Source: Gracilibacillus timonensis
Lineage (GTDB): Bacteria > Bacillota > Bacilli > Bacillales > Amphibacillaceae
Direction of reading: 5' to 3'
DNA length: 64,000 nucleotides
Assembly: GCF_900086715.1 (NCBI RefSeq)
Contig: NZ_FLKH01000008.1
Location: 1 to 64,000 of the forward strand
Shown here: piece after piece, positions 53,127 through 61,677 of the stretch
How positions within the stretch are numbered: the first letter of the stretch is position 1
Layout of the letters: each line of letters begins with the position of its first letter
Notes under the pieces: generated by a model
What the model saw: only the letters and a program-made list of their open reading frames with translations
What the model was told of the DNA's origin: nothing
Database searches by the model: none
Program-made: the position numbers and the translations under genes

Positions 53127-54507
53127 TTCTTTTCCCCCTTGCCAACTTGATAATGATACTTGTGCCCAGTCCTATTTCGCTTTTTGCTTCAATACTACCA
53201 CCATGGGATTCAATAATTTCTTTTGAAATAGCTAGACCTAGCCCAGTTCCTCCACTTTGTCTTGAACGTGATTTTTCCACACGGTATAACCGGTCAAATA
53301 TATATGGAAGATCTTGTGCAGGAATTCCTTCTCCATCATCTGTAGTTGTAATAATGATATACTGATCAGTCTGCTTTACCTCTATTAAGATTTTTGAACC
53401 TTCCTTAGAATGCTTTTTCGCATTATCTAGGATATTTATTAACACTTGTTGAAAACGTTCTGGATCAATATAAGCTTTTATTTCATCAAGGCAATTCACA
53501 TGAAGTAATATTTTTTTCTCAGCTAACGCTGGTCGAATACGTTCAATTATTCTTTGAATAAGCTCACATAAATTCACTCGTTCGCGTCTAATCCGAAAAT
53601 TATTTTGATCTATTTTAGCTAATTCAAATAAGTTCTTAATTAATACCGTTAATTGCTCTGTTTCTTCTCGAATTATTTCAACATATTCTTTAACTTGTTC
53701 TTCAGACGTACCTTGACGATTAATGATATCTGCATATCCTTTGATATATGTTAATGGCGTCCGCAGCTCATGTGACACACTGGCCAGGAACTCATTTCTA
53801 GCCTGTTTTAGTTCTTTCAACTCCTGTGATAGCTTGGTGATGGAATTAGCTAATTCACCTAATTCATCTTTCCTTTTTGTATGTAGTGCTATATTGTGTC
53901 TTCCCTTACTTAATTGTTCTGTCTCTTCTTTCATTTTAATTAACGGTTGTGTAATAAATCGAGACAAAATAAATATAGTCATAATTGTTAACAACACAGT
54001 GATAAAGCTAATTATCAAAAACTGATTGCTAAGCTGATCAACTGTTCTTTTTACATAACTTGTATCGGCAAACATAAACACATGCCCCTTATGTTCCCCG
54101 CTTATTGTAATCGGACTATCTGTCACGATATAATTTCCTTCACTCCACCTATCTTCAACTATTTTACCTTCTGTAGGTATTTCTTCATCATTAGTATGTT
54201 CTACCACATTAATCATTTCTTGTTTTACAGGGTCAGATGAAATAATAATCTCACCTTTCTCATTTGTAATGATAACGATAAATTCAGACGCTGATTCCAT
54301 AATACCGACATGTTCTAATGTAGGTTGATCGAAATGATCTTCTAAAACGTCACGATGTGTGTTCCCGCGTGCCAGCAGACTATTCATAACTTCATCAATA
54401 CGATCATTTACTAGGTTCGTATATAAAATAAAAAACAAAAAAGATTCAATAACCAGAATAAATACAAAAAACAGTAATCCAATTTTAAAAGATAATTTAT
54501 TAAACAT
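53119..54507 (-). CDS. Sensor histidine kinase (metal island)
   Basis: A 462-residue membrane sensor. Helices at about 9-31 and 165-187 flank an extracytoplasmic domain of about 130 residues; HAMP follows, then HisKA (EFLASVSHELRTPLTYIKG), N box NILDNAKKHSKEG, G1 TTDDGEGIPAQD and G2 GGTGLGLAISKEI. All catalytic boxes are intact. The kinase gene comes before the regulator, the reverse of the more common order. The sensor domain is acidic; a metal signal is inferred only from the neighbours. Confidence 0.92.
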   Translation of the reverse strand: MFNKLSFKIGLLFFVFILVIESFLFFILYTNLVNDRIDEVMNSLLARGNTHRDVLEDHFDQPTLEHVGIMESASEFIVIITNEKGEIIISSDPVKQEMINVVEHTNDEEIPTEGKIVEDRWSEGNYIVTDSPITISGEHKGHVFMFADTSYVKRTVDQLSNQFLIISFITVLLTIMTIFILSRFITQPLIKMKEETEQLSKGRHNIALHTKRKDELGELANSITKLSQELKELKQARNEFLASVSHELRTPLTYIKGYADIINRQGTSEEQVKEYVEIIREETEQLTVLIKNLFELAKIDQNNFRIRRERVNLCELIQRIIERIRPALAEKKILLHVNCLDEIKAYIDPERFQQVLINILDNAKKHSKEGSKILIEVKQTDQYIIITTTDDGEGIPAQDLPYIFDRLYRVEKSRSRQSGGTGLGLAISKEIIESHGGSIEAKSEIGLGTSIIIKLARGKRNE

Positions 54508-54516
54508 ACTACACCT

Positions 54517-55248
54517 CTATAACCAATAAGTAAGTGTATCCAACACACCAAGAATTAAAAGTAACAAACCAGCAATCTTTTGGGTGACAGCTCCTATTTT
54601 TCTACTTCTTTTTAATATGGCACCACTTGCACCAAAATACCAAATTAAAAATATAACAATCAATAGCGGAAGAGAAGTGCCAATTCCAAACACAGCTGGA
54701 AGGACTGCACCATACGAAGTTATCAATACAATTGGCATTAATGTTAAAAGAAAGAGCACAAACATGGTTGGGCAAAAAGCTAATGTAAAACTTACTCCCA
54801 TTAAAAAGCTGCCTAAATAACTATCTTTAAGTACCTTTGTGGGAAAATGAAAAATACGCCATGTTTTCTTCCATTGAAATATCCCAATCATAAATAACCC
54901 TACTATAATTAGCATTGGACCTATTGCTTTACGTATAATGGGTAGAATTTGTGAAAGCGTGCTATATACCTCTCTACCTAACAACCAAACAATAATCCCT
55001 AGTATAGAATAAACTACGACCTTCCCTAAGACAAATAACAATACATGCAACCATGGAACTTTATCAACTAATGATTTATTACCATAAATCGTAATTGCAC
55101 TGAGGTTACTTGTAAGCTGACAAGGTGCAAGAGCTCCAATCACCCCAAGAAAAAAGGCAAATAATAATGGTAAATGTTCTAAACCATTAGCGAGATCTAT
55201 TATTGGTTCCATTAATGTGTTACTTATCTGGTTAAATAGTTCAAACAT
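54517..55248 (-). CDS. DsbD/CcdA-like (TauE/UreH-type) membrane protein
   Basis: A 243-residue, six-helix membrane protein. Two Cys in helices 1 and 4 (GALAPCQLTSNL and TLAFCPTMFVLF) stand as in CcdA/DsbD transmembrane domains, so it may carry electrons across the membrane; such proteins are often annotated as sulfite exporter or UreH-domain proteins. It lies nine bases before the sensor kinase and is probably co-transcribed with the kinase-regulator-copB genes. A link between thiol redox state and copper handling is plausible but inferred. Confidence 0.75.
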   Translation of the reverse strand: MFELFNQISNTLMEPIIDLANGLEHLPLLFAFFLGVIGALAPCQLTSNLSAITIYGNKSLVDKVPWLHVLLFVLGKVVVYSILGIIVWLLGREVYSTLSQILPIIRKAIGPMLIIVGLFMIGIFQWKKTWRIFHFPTKVLKDSYLGSFLMGVSFTLAFCPTMFVLFLLTLMPIVLITSYGAVLPAVFGIGTSLPLLIVIFLIWYFGASGAILKRSRKIGAVTQKIAGLLLLILGVLDTLTYWL

Positions 55249-55425
55249 ATATATTCAACTCACTATATAATAATTTTATCACTTGACCTTGGTAATAATT
55301 AAATGATTTTTTCTTTAACTTCTTGATATATGTGTCGCTCCGAAAAAATGAGAATGAGGCTATCTTGATAATATACCGTTGCAAAGACATGTTTAAGAAA
55401 AAGTATATTTGTTAGGATGGTAAAG

Positions 55426-55695
55426 CTAACTATCTACATCACCTTCACTTATACTACTGTTCACTTTCAAATCATTACTCTTTTTTTCCTTTATTATTGA
55501 TTTTAGTCGTTCATATTCCAACTCGTTAATTTCACCTTTAGCTAAGCGTTCTTTAATTATTTGTAATGGTGTTCTCTTTTTATCTCCTTTAATAAAACTT
55601 GCTATTAAAAAAATACCAAAACTAATTAATCCTATCCAGAAAATAATCATTAGAATCACTGTCCAAAATGATCCATACCCATTCATCATATGCAA
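55426..55695 (-). CDS. Small membrane protein with SHOCT domain
   Basis: An 89-residue protein: one membrane helix (about 9-35), then the short C-terminal SHOCT motif (IIKERLAKGEINELEYERLKS, given here in part) and a polar tail. The RBS aaggtg fits a TTG start at 55695; ATG 55689 is an alternative. SHOCT domains probably mediate oligomer contacts. Such proteins often accompany copper-resistance genes in Firmicutes. It is divergent from ydhK. Confidence 0.75.
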   Translation of the reverse strand: MHMMNGYGSFWTVILMIIFWIGLISFGIFLIASFIKGDKKRTPLQIIKERLAKGEINELEYERLKSIIKEKKSNDLKVNSSISEGDVDS

Positions 55696-55927
55696 TTTAC
55701 ATCACCTTCTCATTTGGTCTATTATCATTTATTATAGCTTTTATTTATCAAGAAAATATGCAGGCCTGCCAAGAAAAATGAATTCCCCTGTTTTACAAAG
55801 CTGAATCTTTACTTTATATCAGATAAATATTAAATAATCTTTAGAACTTTAGACAATCTGCACATAAACTGCAAAATAATAGGGTACTGTAACAATGAAT
55901 TCAAAATAATGAAAGGAGCAACATTAA

Positions 55928-56533
55928 ATGGCAATTAAAAAAATTATAATAGGGTTAGTATCTTTATTTACAATCTCCGTACTATCCGCATGTGCGGGAG
56001 AAACGGAAACGGAAGATACAAATAATGAAAATAACACGGAACAAAACTCCGAGGAAAGTACACAGGACGATATGGAAGGCATGGACCATTCCGAAATGCA
56101 TATGTCTGGCTCTGGAGATGTACCCGAAGGTTTAAAGGAAGCAAACAATCCAACTTATGAAGTTGGCAGTCAAGCTATAATTGAATCGGATCACATGGAA
56201 GGTATGAAAGGTGCTGAGGCAACAATAGTAGGAGCCTACGATACCACAGTTTATACAGTTTCTTATATACCCACAACAGGTGGTGAGAAAATAACCAATC
56301 ATAAGTGGGTCATTCATGAAGAATTAGAAGACCCTAGTGAAACACCGTTAGAATCTGGTGATGAAGCTATTATAAATGCTGATCATATGGAAGGCATGAA
56401 TGGGGCAACAGCTGAAATTGATTCAGCAGAAGAAACCACGGTATATATGGTAGATTTTGTTTTAACTACAAATGGAGAAGAAGTCACAAACCACAAATGG
56501 GTAACAGAAAGTGAATTATCCTCAGTAGAATGA
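55928..56533 (+). CDS. ydhK: YdhK-family lipoprotein with two DUF1541 domains
   Basis: A 201-residue lipoprotein. The lipobox LSACAGE (Cys near 21) is followed by an acidic linker with MEGMDHSEMHM, then two tandem domains (about 77-135 and 142-200), each with a DHMEGMxGA motif and closing with TNHKWV. The Met/His pattern suggests binding of copper or a similar metal outside the cell, which fits the cop genes around it. The function is not established. Confidence 0.88.
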   Translation: MAIKKIIIGLVSLFTISVLSACAGETETEDTNNENNTEQNSEESTQDDMEGMDHSEMHMSGSGDVPEGLKEANNPTYEVGSQAIIESDHMEGMKGAEATIVGAYDTTVYTVSYIPTTGGEKITNHKWVIHEELEDPSETPLESGDEAIINADHMEGMNGATAEIDSAEETTVYMVDFVLTTNGEEVTNHKWVTESELSSVE

Positions 56534-56651
56534 AATTAGAATTAACTAGCATATAATTTCTAACTCACCTTTTTGTAAACAATACAATCCCATTTAAAAA
56601 TATATTCAAGAGAAGGAAGATGTCCCCTCCTTTTGAAGGGTTATAAGCAAA

Positions 56652-56696
56652 TTACAGAAGAAATCTTCTATAAAAGATATCTTCTGTAATTTTTTG
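56652..56696 (+). terminator. Terminator of ydhK
   Basis: ttacagaaga-a-atc pairs with gat-a-tcttctgtaa, followed by ttttttg. No gene is seen elsewhere in 56534-56831. Confidence 0.75.
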
Positions 56697-56831
56697 TCTT
56701 CTTTTATTGAATACGATAAAAGGATTTGATATTTGACAAGAAAATTATTTCTATAATTTTTTATTCTGCAAAGAATCTGCATAACTTCCCATTACTATTA
56801 AAAAAATATATTCAAATGGAGTGTTAAATTT

Positions 56832-57179
56832 ATGTACGATTCATGTCCTATAAATGAAAAAAATCCCCAAATAAATCCAACTGGATTACATTGTATGATA
56901 ACCAGTAGTTATTCTGTTACTATTCCAAAACCCATTAGAGATATTTTAAACTTAAGCCCTGGAGATGAGGTGATAATTAGTTCAAAACATAAATCTAATG
57001 AATTAATAGTGCAAAAATTTAGTGGAAATTCAATAGAAAATATAATGATATTAAATGAAAGAGGCTCATTTAGAGTACCAAAAGAATTTATTAAATTTCT
57101 CAATTTGGAAATAGGCGACATTTTTAGCCTATACCTTAATAGAGAGAAGCAAATCGTTTTGTTGAGAAAACAATCATGA
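56832..57179 (+). CDS. AbrB/SpoVT-like protein with two swapped-hairpin domains
   Basis: A 115-residue protein with two AbrB-type DNA-binding motifs: SSYSVTIPKPIRDILNLSPG (residues 26-45) and ERGSFRVPKEFIKFLNLEIG (about 76-95). AbrB-like factors normally have one motif and dimerise; here one chain has both halves, so it may act as a built-in dimer. RBS ggag. No toxin gene follows, so a MazE-type antitoxin role is not supported. The target is unknown. Confidence 0.75.
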   Translation: MYDSCPINEKNPQINPTGLHCMITSSYSVTIPKPIRDILNLSPGDEVIISSKHKSNELIVQKFSGNSIENIMILNERGSFRVPKEFIKFLNLEIGDIFSLYLNREKQIVLLRKQS

Positions 57180-57346
57180 GATAGGCAATTCAATCGTCAA
57201 GCTAAAGACAGTTGTTTTCAAAACGTTTCCTTCTTCTATCAATTTTTTAGAACTTTACGAGGTACACGAAAGAGGCTTCATAAAAATAAAATACTGTCGA
57301 TTATTGTTATAATCTTTATACAATACTGTAACATATGATCACATTT

Positions 57347-57363
57347 TGTAATCTTTATGTAAT
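57347..57363 (+). promoter_or_regulatory. WalR-like binding site
   Basis: TGTAAT-cttta-TGTAAT fits the WalR (YycF) consensus of two TGT(A/T)A(A/T/C) hexamers with a 5-bp spacer. It lies about 130 bp before a cell-wall-binding NlpC/P60 gene, the type of gene WalR controls in B. subtilis. A single half site tgtaac is at 57327. The rest of 57180-57490 shows no gene. Confidence 0.6.
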
Positions 57364-57490
57364 TTTTTTATGATTTCTATTGTGATATGCACATGCTAAA
57401 ATCTATTTAAGAGCGAAAAATCTATTACATAGAATTTCAAACTTAACTACAAAATAACTAGAATTTCTAACATTAAAAGGAGGAACACTT

Positions 57491-58402
57491 ATGGCAACAC
57501 CCAATCTTAGAGTGAAAAAATATGTACTTTCAAGTGCACTTGCTACTTCTATAGCATTAACTCCATTTTTAGGAGATAGTGTGTTTGCAAGCGCTGGCGA
57601 AGGCTCTTCTAAAGGCGATATTTCTATTGAAGAAAGCAACTTATCCAATTTTCAAGTAGAGCAGCAACCACCAACTACAACTGAAATTGTAAACACATCT
57701 ATACTCCAACAAGGCAGTGTAGGATCTGAGGTAGAACATGTACAAAATACTCTACAATCACTTGGTTACTATTCTTATCAAGTAGATGGGGTTTTTGGTG
57801 ATATTACTGCACAAGCAGTGAGAGATTTCCAAGCGGATCAAGGTTTGCAAGTAGATGGTATTATTGGGTCAAATACAAAGAATGCATTAGCATTACCTGC
57901 TGATACACCTTCTTTACCTCAAGACACCATATCTGAGACTAATGATGAGGAACTTGCCCTTGAAGAGACTGGAAATTCCAATGAATTAACTAACACAAAT
58001 GTATCTAGTGAATCAAGCGAATCGGCAGCTATTTCCCCTAGTCATGATAATATTGTTGCTGCAGCAGAGAGTGTTCTCGGAACACCTTATGTATGGGGTG
58101 GAACTACTGCTTCCGGATTAGATAGTAGCGGTTTTATTCAATATGTATTTAATCAAGTAGGCATTGATGTTGCTCGTACACACCGTGATAATTGGGTAAA
58201 TACTGGTGTACGTGTTAACTCTCCTAGTGTGGGGGATGTTGTATTCTTTGAAGGTACTTATGACGTACAAGGTGCGTCCCATAGCGGTATCTATATTGGA
58301 AACAATCAAATGATTCATTCCGGAGATAATGGGGTTGTCGTAGCAGATATTAGCATTGATTACTGGCAAAGTCACTATATTGGTGCAAAATCTTATAGAT
58401 AA
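57491..58402 (+). CDS. Secreted peptidoglycan-binding NlpC/P60 protein with Cys-to-Ser active site
   Basis: A 303-residue exported protein: signal peptide (1-35), a PG_binding_1 domain (about 73-137, GSVGSEVEHVQNTLQSLGYY), an acidic Ser-rich linker, and a C-terminal NlpC/P60 domain (about 180-303). The family normally has GxDCSG at the catalytic Cys; here codons read GLDSSGFIQYVF, with AGT for the first Ser. The His region (ASHSGIYIGNNQMIH) is kept. AGT to TGT would be a single base. It may thus be an inactive wall-binding protein or a Ser variant. RBS aaggagg; a WalR-like box is upstream. Confidence 0.88.
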   Translation: MATPNLRVKKYVLSSALATSIALTPFLGDSVFASAGEGSSKGDISIEESNLSNFQVEQQPPTTTEIVNTSILQQGSVGSEVEHVQNTLQSLGYYSYQVDGVFGDITAQAVRDFQADQGLQVDGIIGSNTKNALALPADTPSLPQDTISETNDEELALEETGNSNELTNTNVSSESSESAAISPSHDNIVAAAESVLGTPYVWGGTTASGLDSSGFIQYVFNQVGIDVARTHRDNWVNTGVRVNSPSVGDVVFFEGTYDVQGASHSGIYIGNNQMIHSGDNGVVVADISIDYWQSHYIGAKSYR

Positions 58403-58427
58403 TAAAAAACGATTGAAACAAAAAATG

Positions 58428-58453
58428 AGCCATCATAATTTGATGGCTTTTAT
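58428..58453 (+). terminator. Terminator of the NlpC/P60 gene
   Basis: agccatca (58428-58435) pairs with tgatggct (58441-58448), followed by tttat. Confidence 0.7.
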
Positions 58454-58471
58454 AATACTCTCACACTTTTG

Positions 58472-58711
58472 TCAATTTTCTATTTTTATTTGCTTCTCTA
58501 TACAAATAATACTATTCATGATAGCTCTCTGCTCTTGTTCTAATAAGTTAATTATTTTTATTAATTCAGGAATAGCATGATCTACCGTATACAGGTCATC
58601 TGCCATCAAACAGTAAGTGACCTTAACCAATTTTTCTTCCATTTCCGCAAAATACAATTTCCGATTCAATTCATGTGTTAATAAGCGGCCTTTTTCATTA
58701 TCTTTAACCAT
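58472..58711 (-). CDS. Small hypothetical protein
   Basis: A 79-residue soluble helical protein (MVKDNEKGRLLTHELNRKLY..., LLEQEQRAIMNSIICIEKQI) with no recognised domain. The RBS is strong (gaaggagg before the ATG), so I take it as real. The sequence suggests two or three helices that could form a bundle. It lies alone between the NlpC/P60 gene (convergent) and a decayed gene. Confidence 0.6.
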   Translation of the reverse strand: MVKDNEKGRLLTHELNRKLYFAEMEEKLVKVTYCLMADDLYTVDHAIPELIKIINLLEQEQRAIMNSIICIEKQIKIEN

Positions 58712-58941
58712 CTAATTCCTCCTTCAATTAACCTATTTCCTAGCACATACACATAATTTTATTTAATTATATCGTGCCTTAAAACGGAAAGTCAGCATAA
58801 AAAAGGAATTTAAAACAAGTATTCGTTTAACTGCATAAGGCAGACCTATAAATAAAAAACAATGAATCCATGTGGGTTTCCTATTATTAGAATCATCTTT
58901 TTTATCTAGTTATAACGAAGAATAATAAAAAATGATTATTT

Positions 58942-59185
58942 TCACTCTATAATCAACCAGTTCCTATCTTTCTCCAAGGTCAATTCATACTGTGAAAATT
59001 GCACTGCCTTTATTGTCTAATCTAAATATCTCACTGTTACCCAGGCCTTTATTTGGTTCTCTTTATACAGGGTTGATTAACTCAGAAAAAGCATATTCTT
59101 GATCAATTAAGGGCAAAGCATTATCTTTTACATAATAGGCAAGTTCACTAGATAACATATATTTTTTATGAAACGATTCCTCTTT
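58942..59185 (-). pseudogene. Decayed C-terminal fragment, possibly of conjugation protein TcpC
   Basis: Two minus-strand frames continue one another: KKYMLSSELAYYVKDNALPL...FSELINPV, then after a shift near 59065 YKENQIKAWVTVRYLD, a stop, and VQFSQYELTLEKDRNWLIIE. The ending resembles the NTF2-like C-terminus of TcpC-type transfer proteins of Tn916-like elements, by pattern only. It has at least one frameshift and one stop. The rest of 58712-58941 holds no gene. Confidence 0.4.
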
Positions 59186-59239
59186 ATTCTACAATCATCT
59201 AGTTTTCACCTTTCAATATGAAATAAACATATACATATA

Positions 59240-59659
59240 CTATTCTCCTGTTTCAGCAAAACGTTTGATTCTTTTCCCTATTTCATCACGAACCCGTTGA
59301 AATACAATCCATTTTTCTTCTTCATTCCCTTGAGCTTTGGCTGGATCATCAAAACCCCAATGGTCACGTTTCACTTGTGGCGGTGTCATTGGACATTTAT
59401 CCGCAGCGTCTCCGCATAAAGTGACTACAAAGTCCGCATTGTTTAAGATTTCCGGGTCGATAATATCAGATGTTTGGTTCGAAATATCAATATTGACCTC
59501 TTGCATTGCCTTTACTGCATTGGGATTTAAACCATGTGCCTCAATACCTGCACTTTTCACTTCCCAAGCATCTCCAAGATATTTTTTCGCCCAGCCTTCA
59601 GCCATTTGGCTTCTGCAAGAGTTTCCAGTGCATAAGAAATAAATTGTTTTTTTAGACAT
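59240..59659 (-). CDS. arsC: Arsenate reductase ArsC (thioredoxin type)
   Basis: A 139-residue reductase of the low-molecular-weight phosphatase fold that turns arsenate into arsenite with electrons from thioredoxin. The catalytic loop [13 protein letters not shown] and the second and third redox Cys ([12 protein letters not shown]) are in place. I start at ATG 59659 because aaggag is then at the right distance; the ATG two codons earlier is too near. It is last in the arsR-arsB-arsC run. Confidence 0.95.
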   Translation of the reverse strand: MSKKTIYFLCTGNSCRSQMAEGWAKKYLGDAWEVKSAGIEAHGLNPNAVKAMQEVNIDISNQTSDIIDPEILNNADFVVTLCGDAADKCPMTPPQVKRDHWGFDDPAKAQGNEEEKWIVFQRVRDEIGKRIKRFAETGE

Positions 59660-59673
59660 AATCATTCTCCTTG

Positions 59674-60972
59674 TTAAAATAGAATCAGTGTTAAATATAG
59701 TCCTACTAATGTAATCAATAAGATAGGAAGGGTTAAAATAATACCTGTTTTAAAATAAGTTCCCCATGAAATCTTAACGCCTTTTTGTGATAATACATAC
59801 AGCCATACTAATGTTGCCAGAGAACCAATCGGTGTGATTTTGGGACCTAAATCTGATCCAACTACATTCGCATAAATAAGTGCTTCACGTAACACACCAG
59901 ATGTATTTGTTTCCGCAATGGCTAATGCATTAATCATTACGGTAGGCATGTTATTCATAATGGAGGATAGGAATGCTGCAATAAATCCCATGGCAACCGT
60001 TCCAACAAATAAACCTTGGTCAGCTACGGTTTGAATCATACTTGCAAGTGCCGATGTAAGCCCTGCATTCCCTAATCCATAGACCACCACGTACATTCCA
60101 ATGGAGAAGAATACAATATTCCATGGTGCCCCTTTAATTACTTCTTTTGTATTAACAGCGGTACTGCGTCTTGCCATCAAAATAAAGAAAATCGCAATGA
60201 CCCCAGCAATAATAGAAACAGGTACATTAACAAATTCACTCGTAAAGTACCCAATTACTAATATACCAAGTATAAGCCATGATAGGCGAAACATTTTTAA
60301 GTCCCTGATCGCCTCATTTGGTGTTCTTAATTTTGATACATCATAATCTCTAGGTATGTTTTTTCTAAAATAAATTAATAATACCGAAATCGTTGCGATT
60401 AAAGAGAATAAATTTGGAATAATCATTCTAGAAGCATATTCGACAAAACCGATACCAAAGAAATCGGCTGAAACGATGTTAACTAAATTACTAACAATAA
60501 ACGGTAAAGATGTCGTATCAGCGATAAACCCACTTGCCATGATAAATGGAAAAATCATTTTTTCTTTGAAATTCAAATGACGTACCATCGCAAGTACAAT
60601 CGGTGTTAGAATGAGTGCTGCACCATCATTCGCAAATAAAGCTGCGACAATTGCACCCAAAATGCTAATATATACAAACATCTTTATTCCATGCCCTTTT
60701 GCTATCCGTGCCATATGTAATGCTGCCCATTCAAATAATCCAATTTCATCTAATACTAATGAAATAAGAATAATGGCGACAAATGATAATGTTGCATTCC
60801 AAGTGATGCCAATAACTTCAAGTACATCACTAAATCCCACTACTCCTACGAGTAAAGCAATAATAGCTCCTCCCATGGCAGACCATCCAATATTTAAATT
60901 CTTTGGCTGCCAAATGACTAGGACTAGGGTTAAAACAAATATTATAATGGCGAGTATAAGTGTTGCTGACAA
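59674..60972 (-). CDS. arsB: Arsenite efflux permease ArsB
   Basis: A 432-residue membrane protein with about 12 helices that pumps arsenite out. [18 protein letters not shown] (near residue 115), [12 protein letters not shown] and the closing [20 protein letters not shown] are typical of the ArsB/NhaD-like family. The start is TTG 60972, with ggaggt seven bases upstream. It lies 16 bp after arsR and 14 bp before arsC. Confidence 0.95.
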   Translation of the reverse strand: MSATLILAIIIFVLTLVLVIWQPKNLNIGWSAMGGAIIALLVGVVGFSDVLEVIGITWNATLSFVAIILISLVLDEIGLFEWAALHMARIAKGHGIKMFVYISILGAIVAALFANDGAALILTPIVLAMVRHLNFKEKMIFPFIMASGFIADTTSLPFIVSNLVNIVSADFFGIGFVEYASRMIIPNLFSLIATISVLLIYFRKNIPRDYDVSKLRTPNEAIRDLKMFRLSWLILGILVIGYFTSEFVNVPVSIIAGVIAIFFILMARRSTAVNTKEVIKGAPWNIVFFSIGMYVVVYGLGNAGLTSALASMIQTVADQGLFVGTVAMGFIAAFLSSIMNNMPTVMINALAIAETNTSGVLREALIYANVVGSDLGPKITPIGSLATLVWLYVLSQKGVKISWGTYFKTGIILTLPILLITLVGLYLTLILF

Positions 60973-60988
60973 AATAAGACCTCCAAAC

Positions 60989-61333
60989 CTAACAACAAGA
61001 AATTCGTGTGCCTTTCTCTTCCAGTTCTTTTAATTTATCATCTTGATCGGGTAATTGATTCAAAATCGGTTTGATAAATGAATAATACTCACTCTTACTA
61101 TTAACCGTATAAAATATCCATTGTCCTTTTCTTTCTTCCTTCACTAACCCCAAATCTTTCAGTTTGCGTAAATGTTGGCTAATGGATGGTTGACTGGACT
61201 GAAATATTTCAACGAACTCACAAACACAACAAGTTTGTTCATTAATTAATTTCAGCATAGTCAGCCTTGTTTTATCGCCAAGTAATTTTAAAATACCAGC
61301 AGCTTTCTCCAATTCAATTGTAGTTTGCAGCAT
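60989..61333 (-). CDS. arsR: Arsenic-responsive repressor ArsR
   Basis: A 114-residue ArsR/SmtB repressor. The arsenite site is [11 protein letters not shown] (CxC in the recognition region near residue 32), the DNA-binding helix is [17 protein letters not shown], and the wing reads [12 protein letters not shown]. It ends in SCC, so an extra vicinal cysteine pair is available. It is first in arsR-arsB-arsC and should repress it until As(III) binds. Confidence 0.94.
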   Translation of the reverse strand: MLQTTIELEKAAGILKLLGDKTRLTMLKLINEQTCCVCEFVEIFQSSQPSISQHLRKLKDLGLVKEERKGQWIFYTVNSKSEYYSFIKPILNQLPDQDDKLKELEEKGTRISCC

Positions 61334-61360
61334 TTAAATCCCCCTTTTTATGAAATAATA

Positions 61361-61388
61361 ATATAAGTATATAACTATACACTTATAT
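61361..61388 (-). promoter_or_regulatory. Probable ArsR operator
   Basis: A 28-bp near-palindrome, ATATAAGT (61361-61368), GTATA-like centre, ACTTATAT (61381-61388), lies about 30 bp before the arsR start. It is the only strong dyad in the arsR upstream region. Confidence 0.6.
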
Positions 61389-61421
61389 ATTCAAATAAAA
61401 AATTTAGTGCAATCTTATTTC

Positions 61422-61619
61422 CTATTCTTTTAATTCCTCATAGGCTTCCATAAAATGTTGAAAAGAAATGTTTCCAAACGTATTTTCATCATTGCGAAAT
61501 AGACGATCAAACGTGATTTCCTTTGCCTTCTCTAAAGTACATTGTCTGCTGTTCATAAGCAAAGAAAAATATGCCATAAAGTATTCTTTGCTTAAATCTC
61601 CGCCTTTATTAATAATCAT
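61422..61619 (-). CDS. Small protein in the ars cluster, unknown
   Basis: A 65-residue protein (MIINKGGDLSKEYFMAYFSL..., FQHFMEAYEELKE) with one Cys (NSRQCTLEKAKEIT). RBS ggaggtgg is in place. It lies between the flavoprotein and arsR on the same strand. I do not recognise it. The helical make-up and the position suggest an accessory role in the cluster, but nothing more can be said. Confidence 0.55.
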   Translation of the reverse strand: MIINKGGDLSKEYFMAYFSLLMNSRQCTLEKAKEITFDRLFRNDENTFGNISFQHFMEAYEELKE

Positions 61620-61640
61620 TCAGACCACCTCCAAAAAGGG

Positions 61641-61668
61641 AGGGAAAGTAAATGATACTTTCCCTTTG
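61641..61668. terminator. Hairpin after the flavoprotein gene
   Basis: agggaaagt (61641-61649) pairs with actttccct (61658-61666). A T-rich tract (ttgttttttattt) follows on the plus strand and a weaker ccctttttgg on the minus strand. Confidence 0.55.
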
Positions 61669-61677
61669 TTTTTTATT

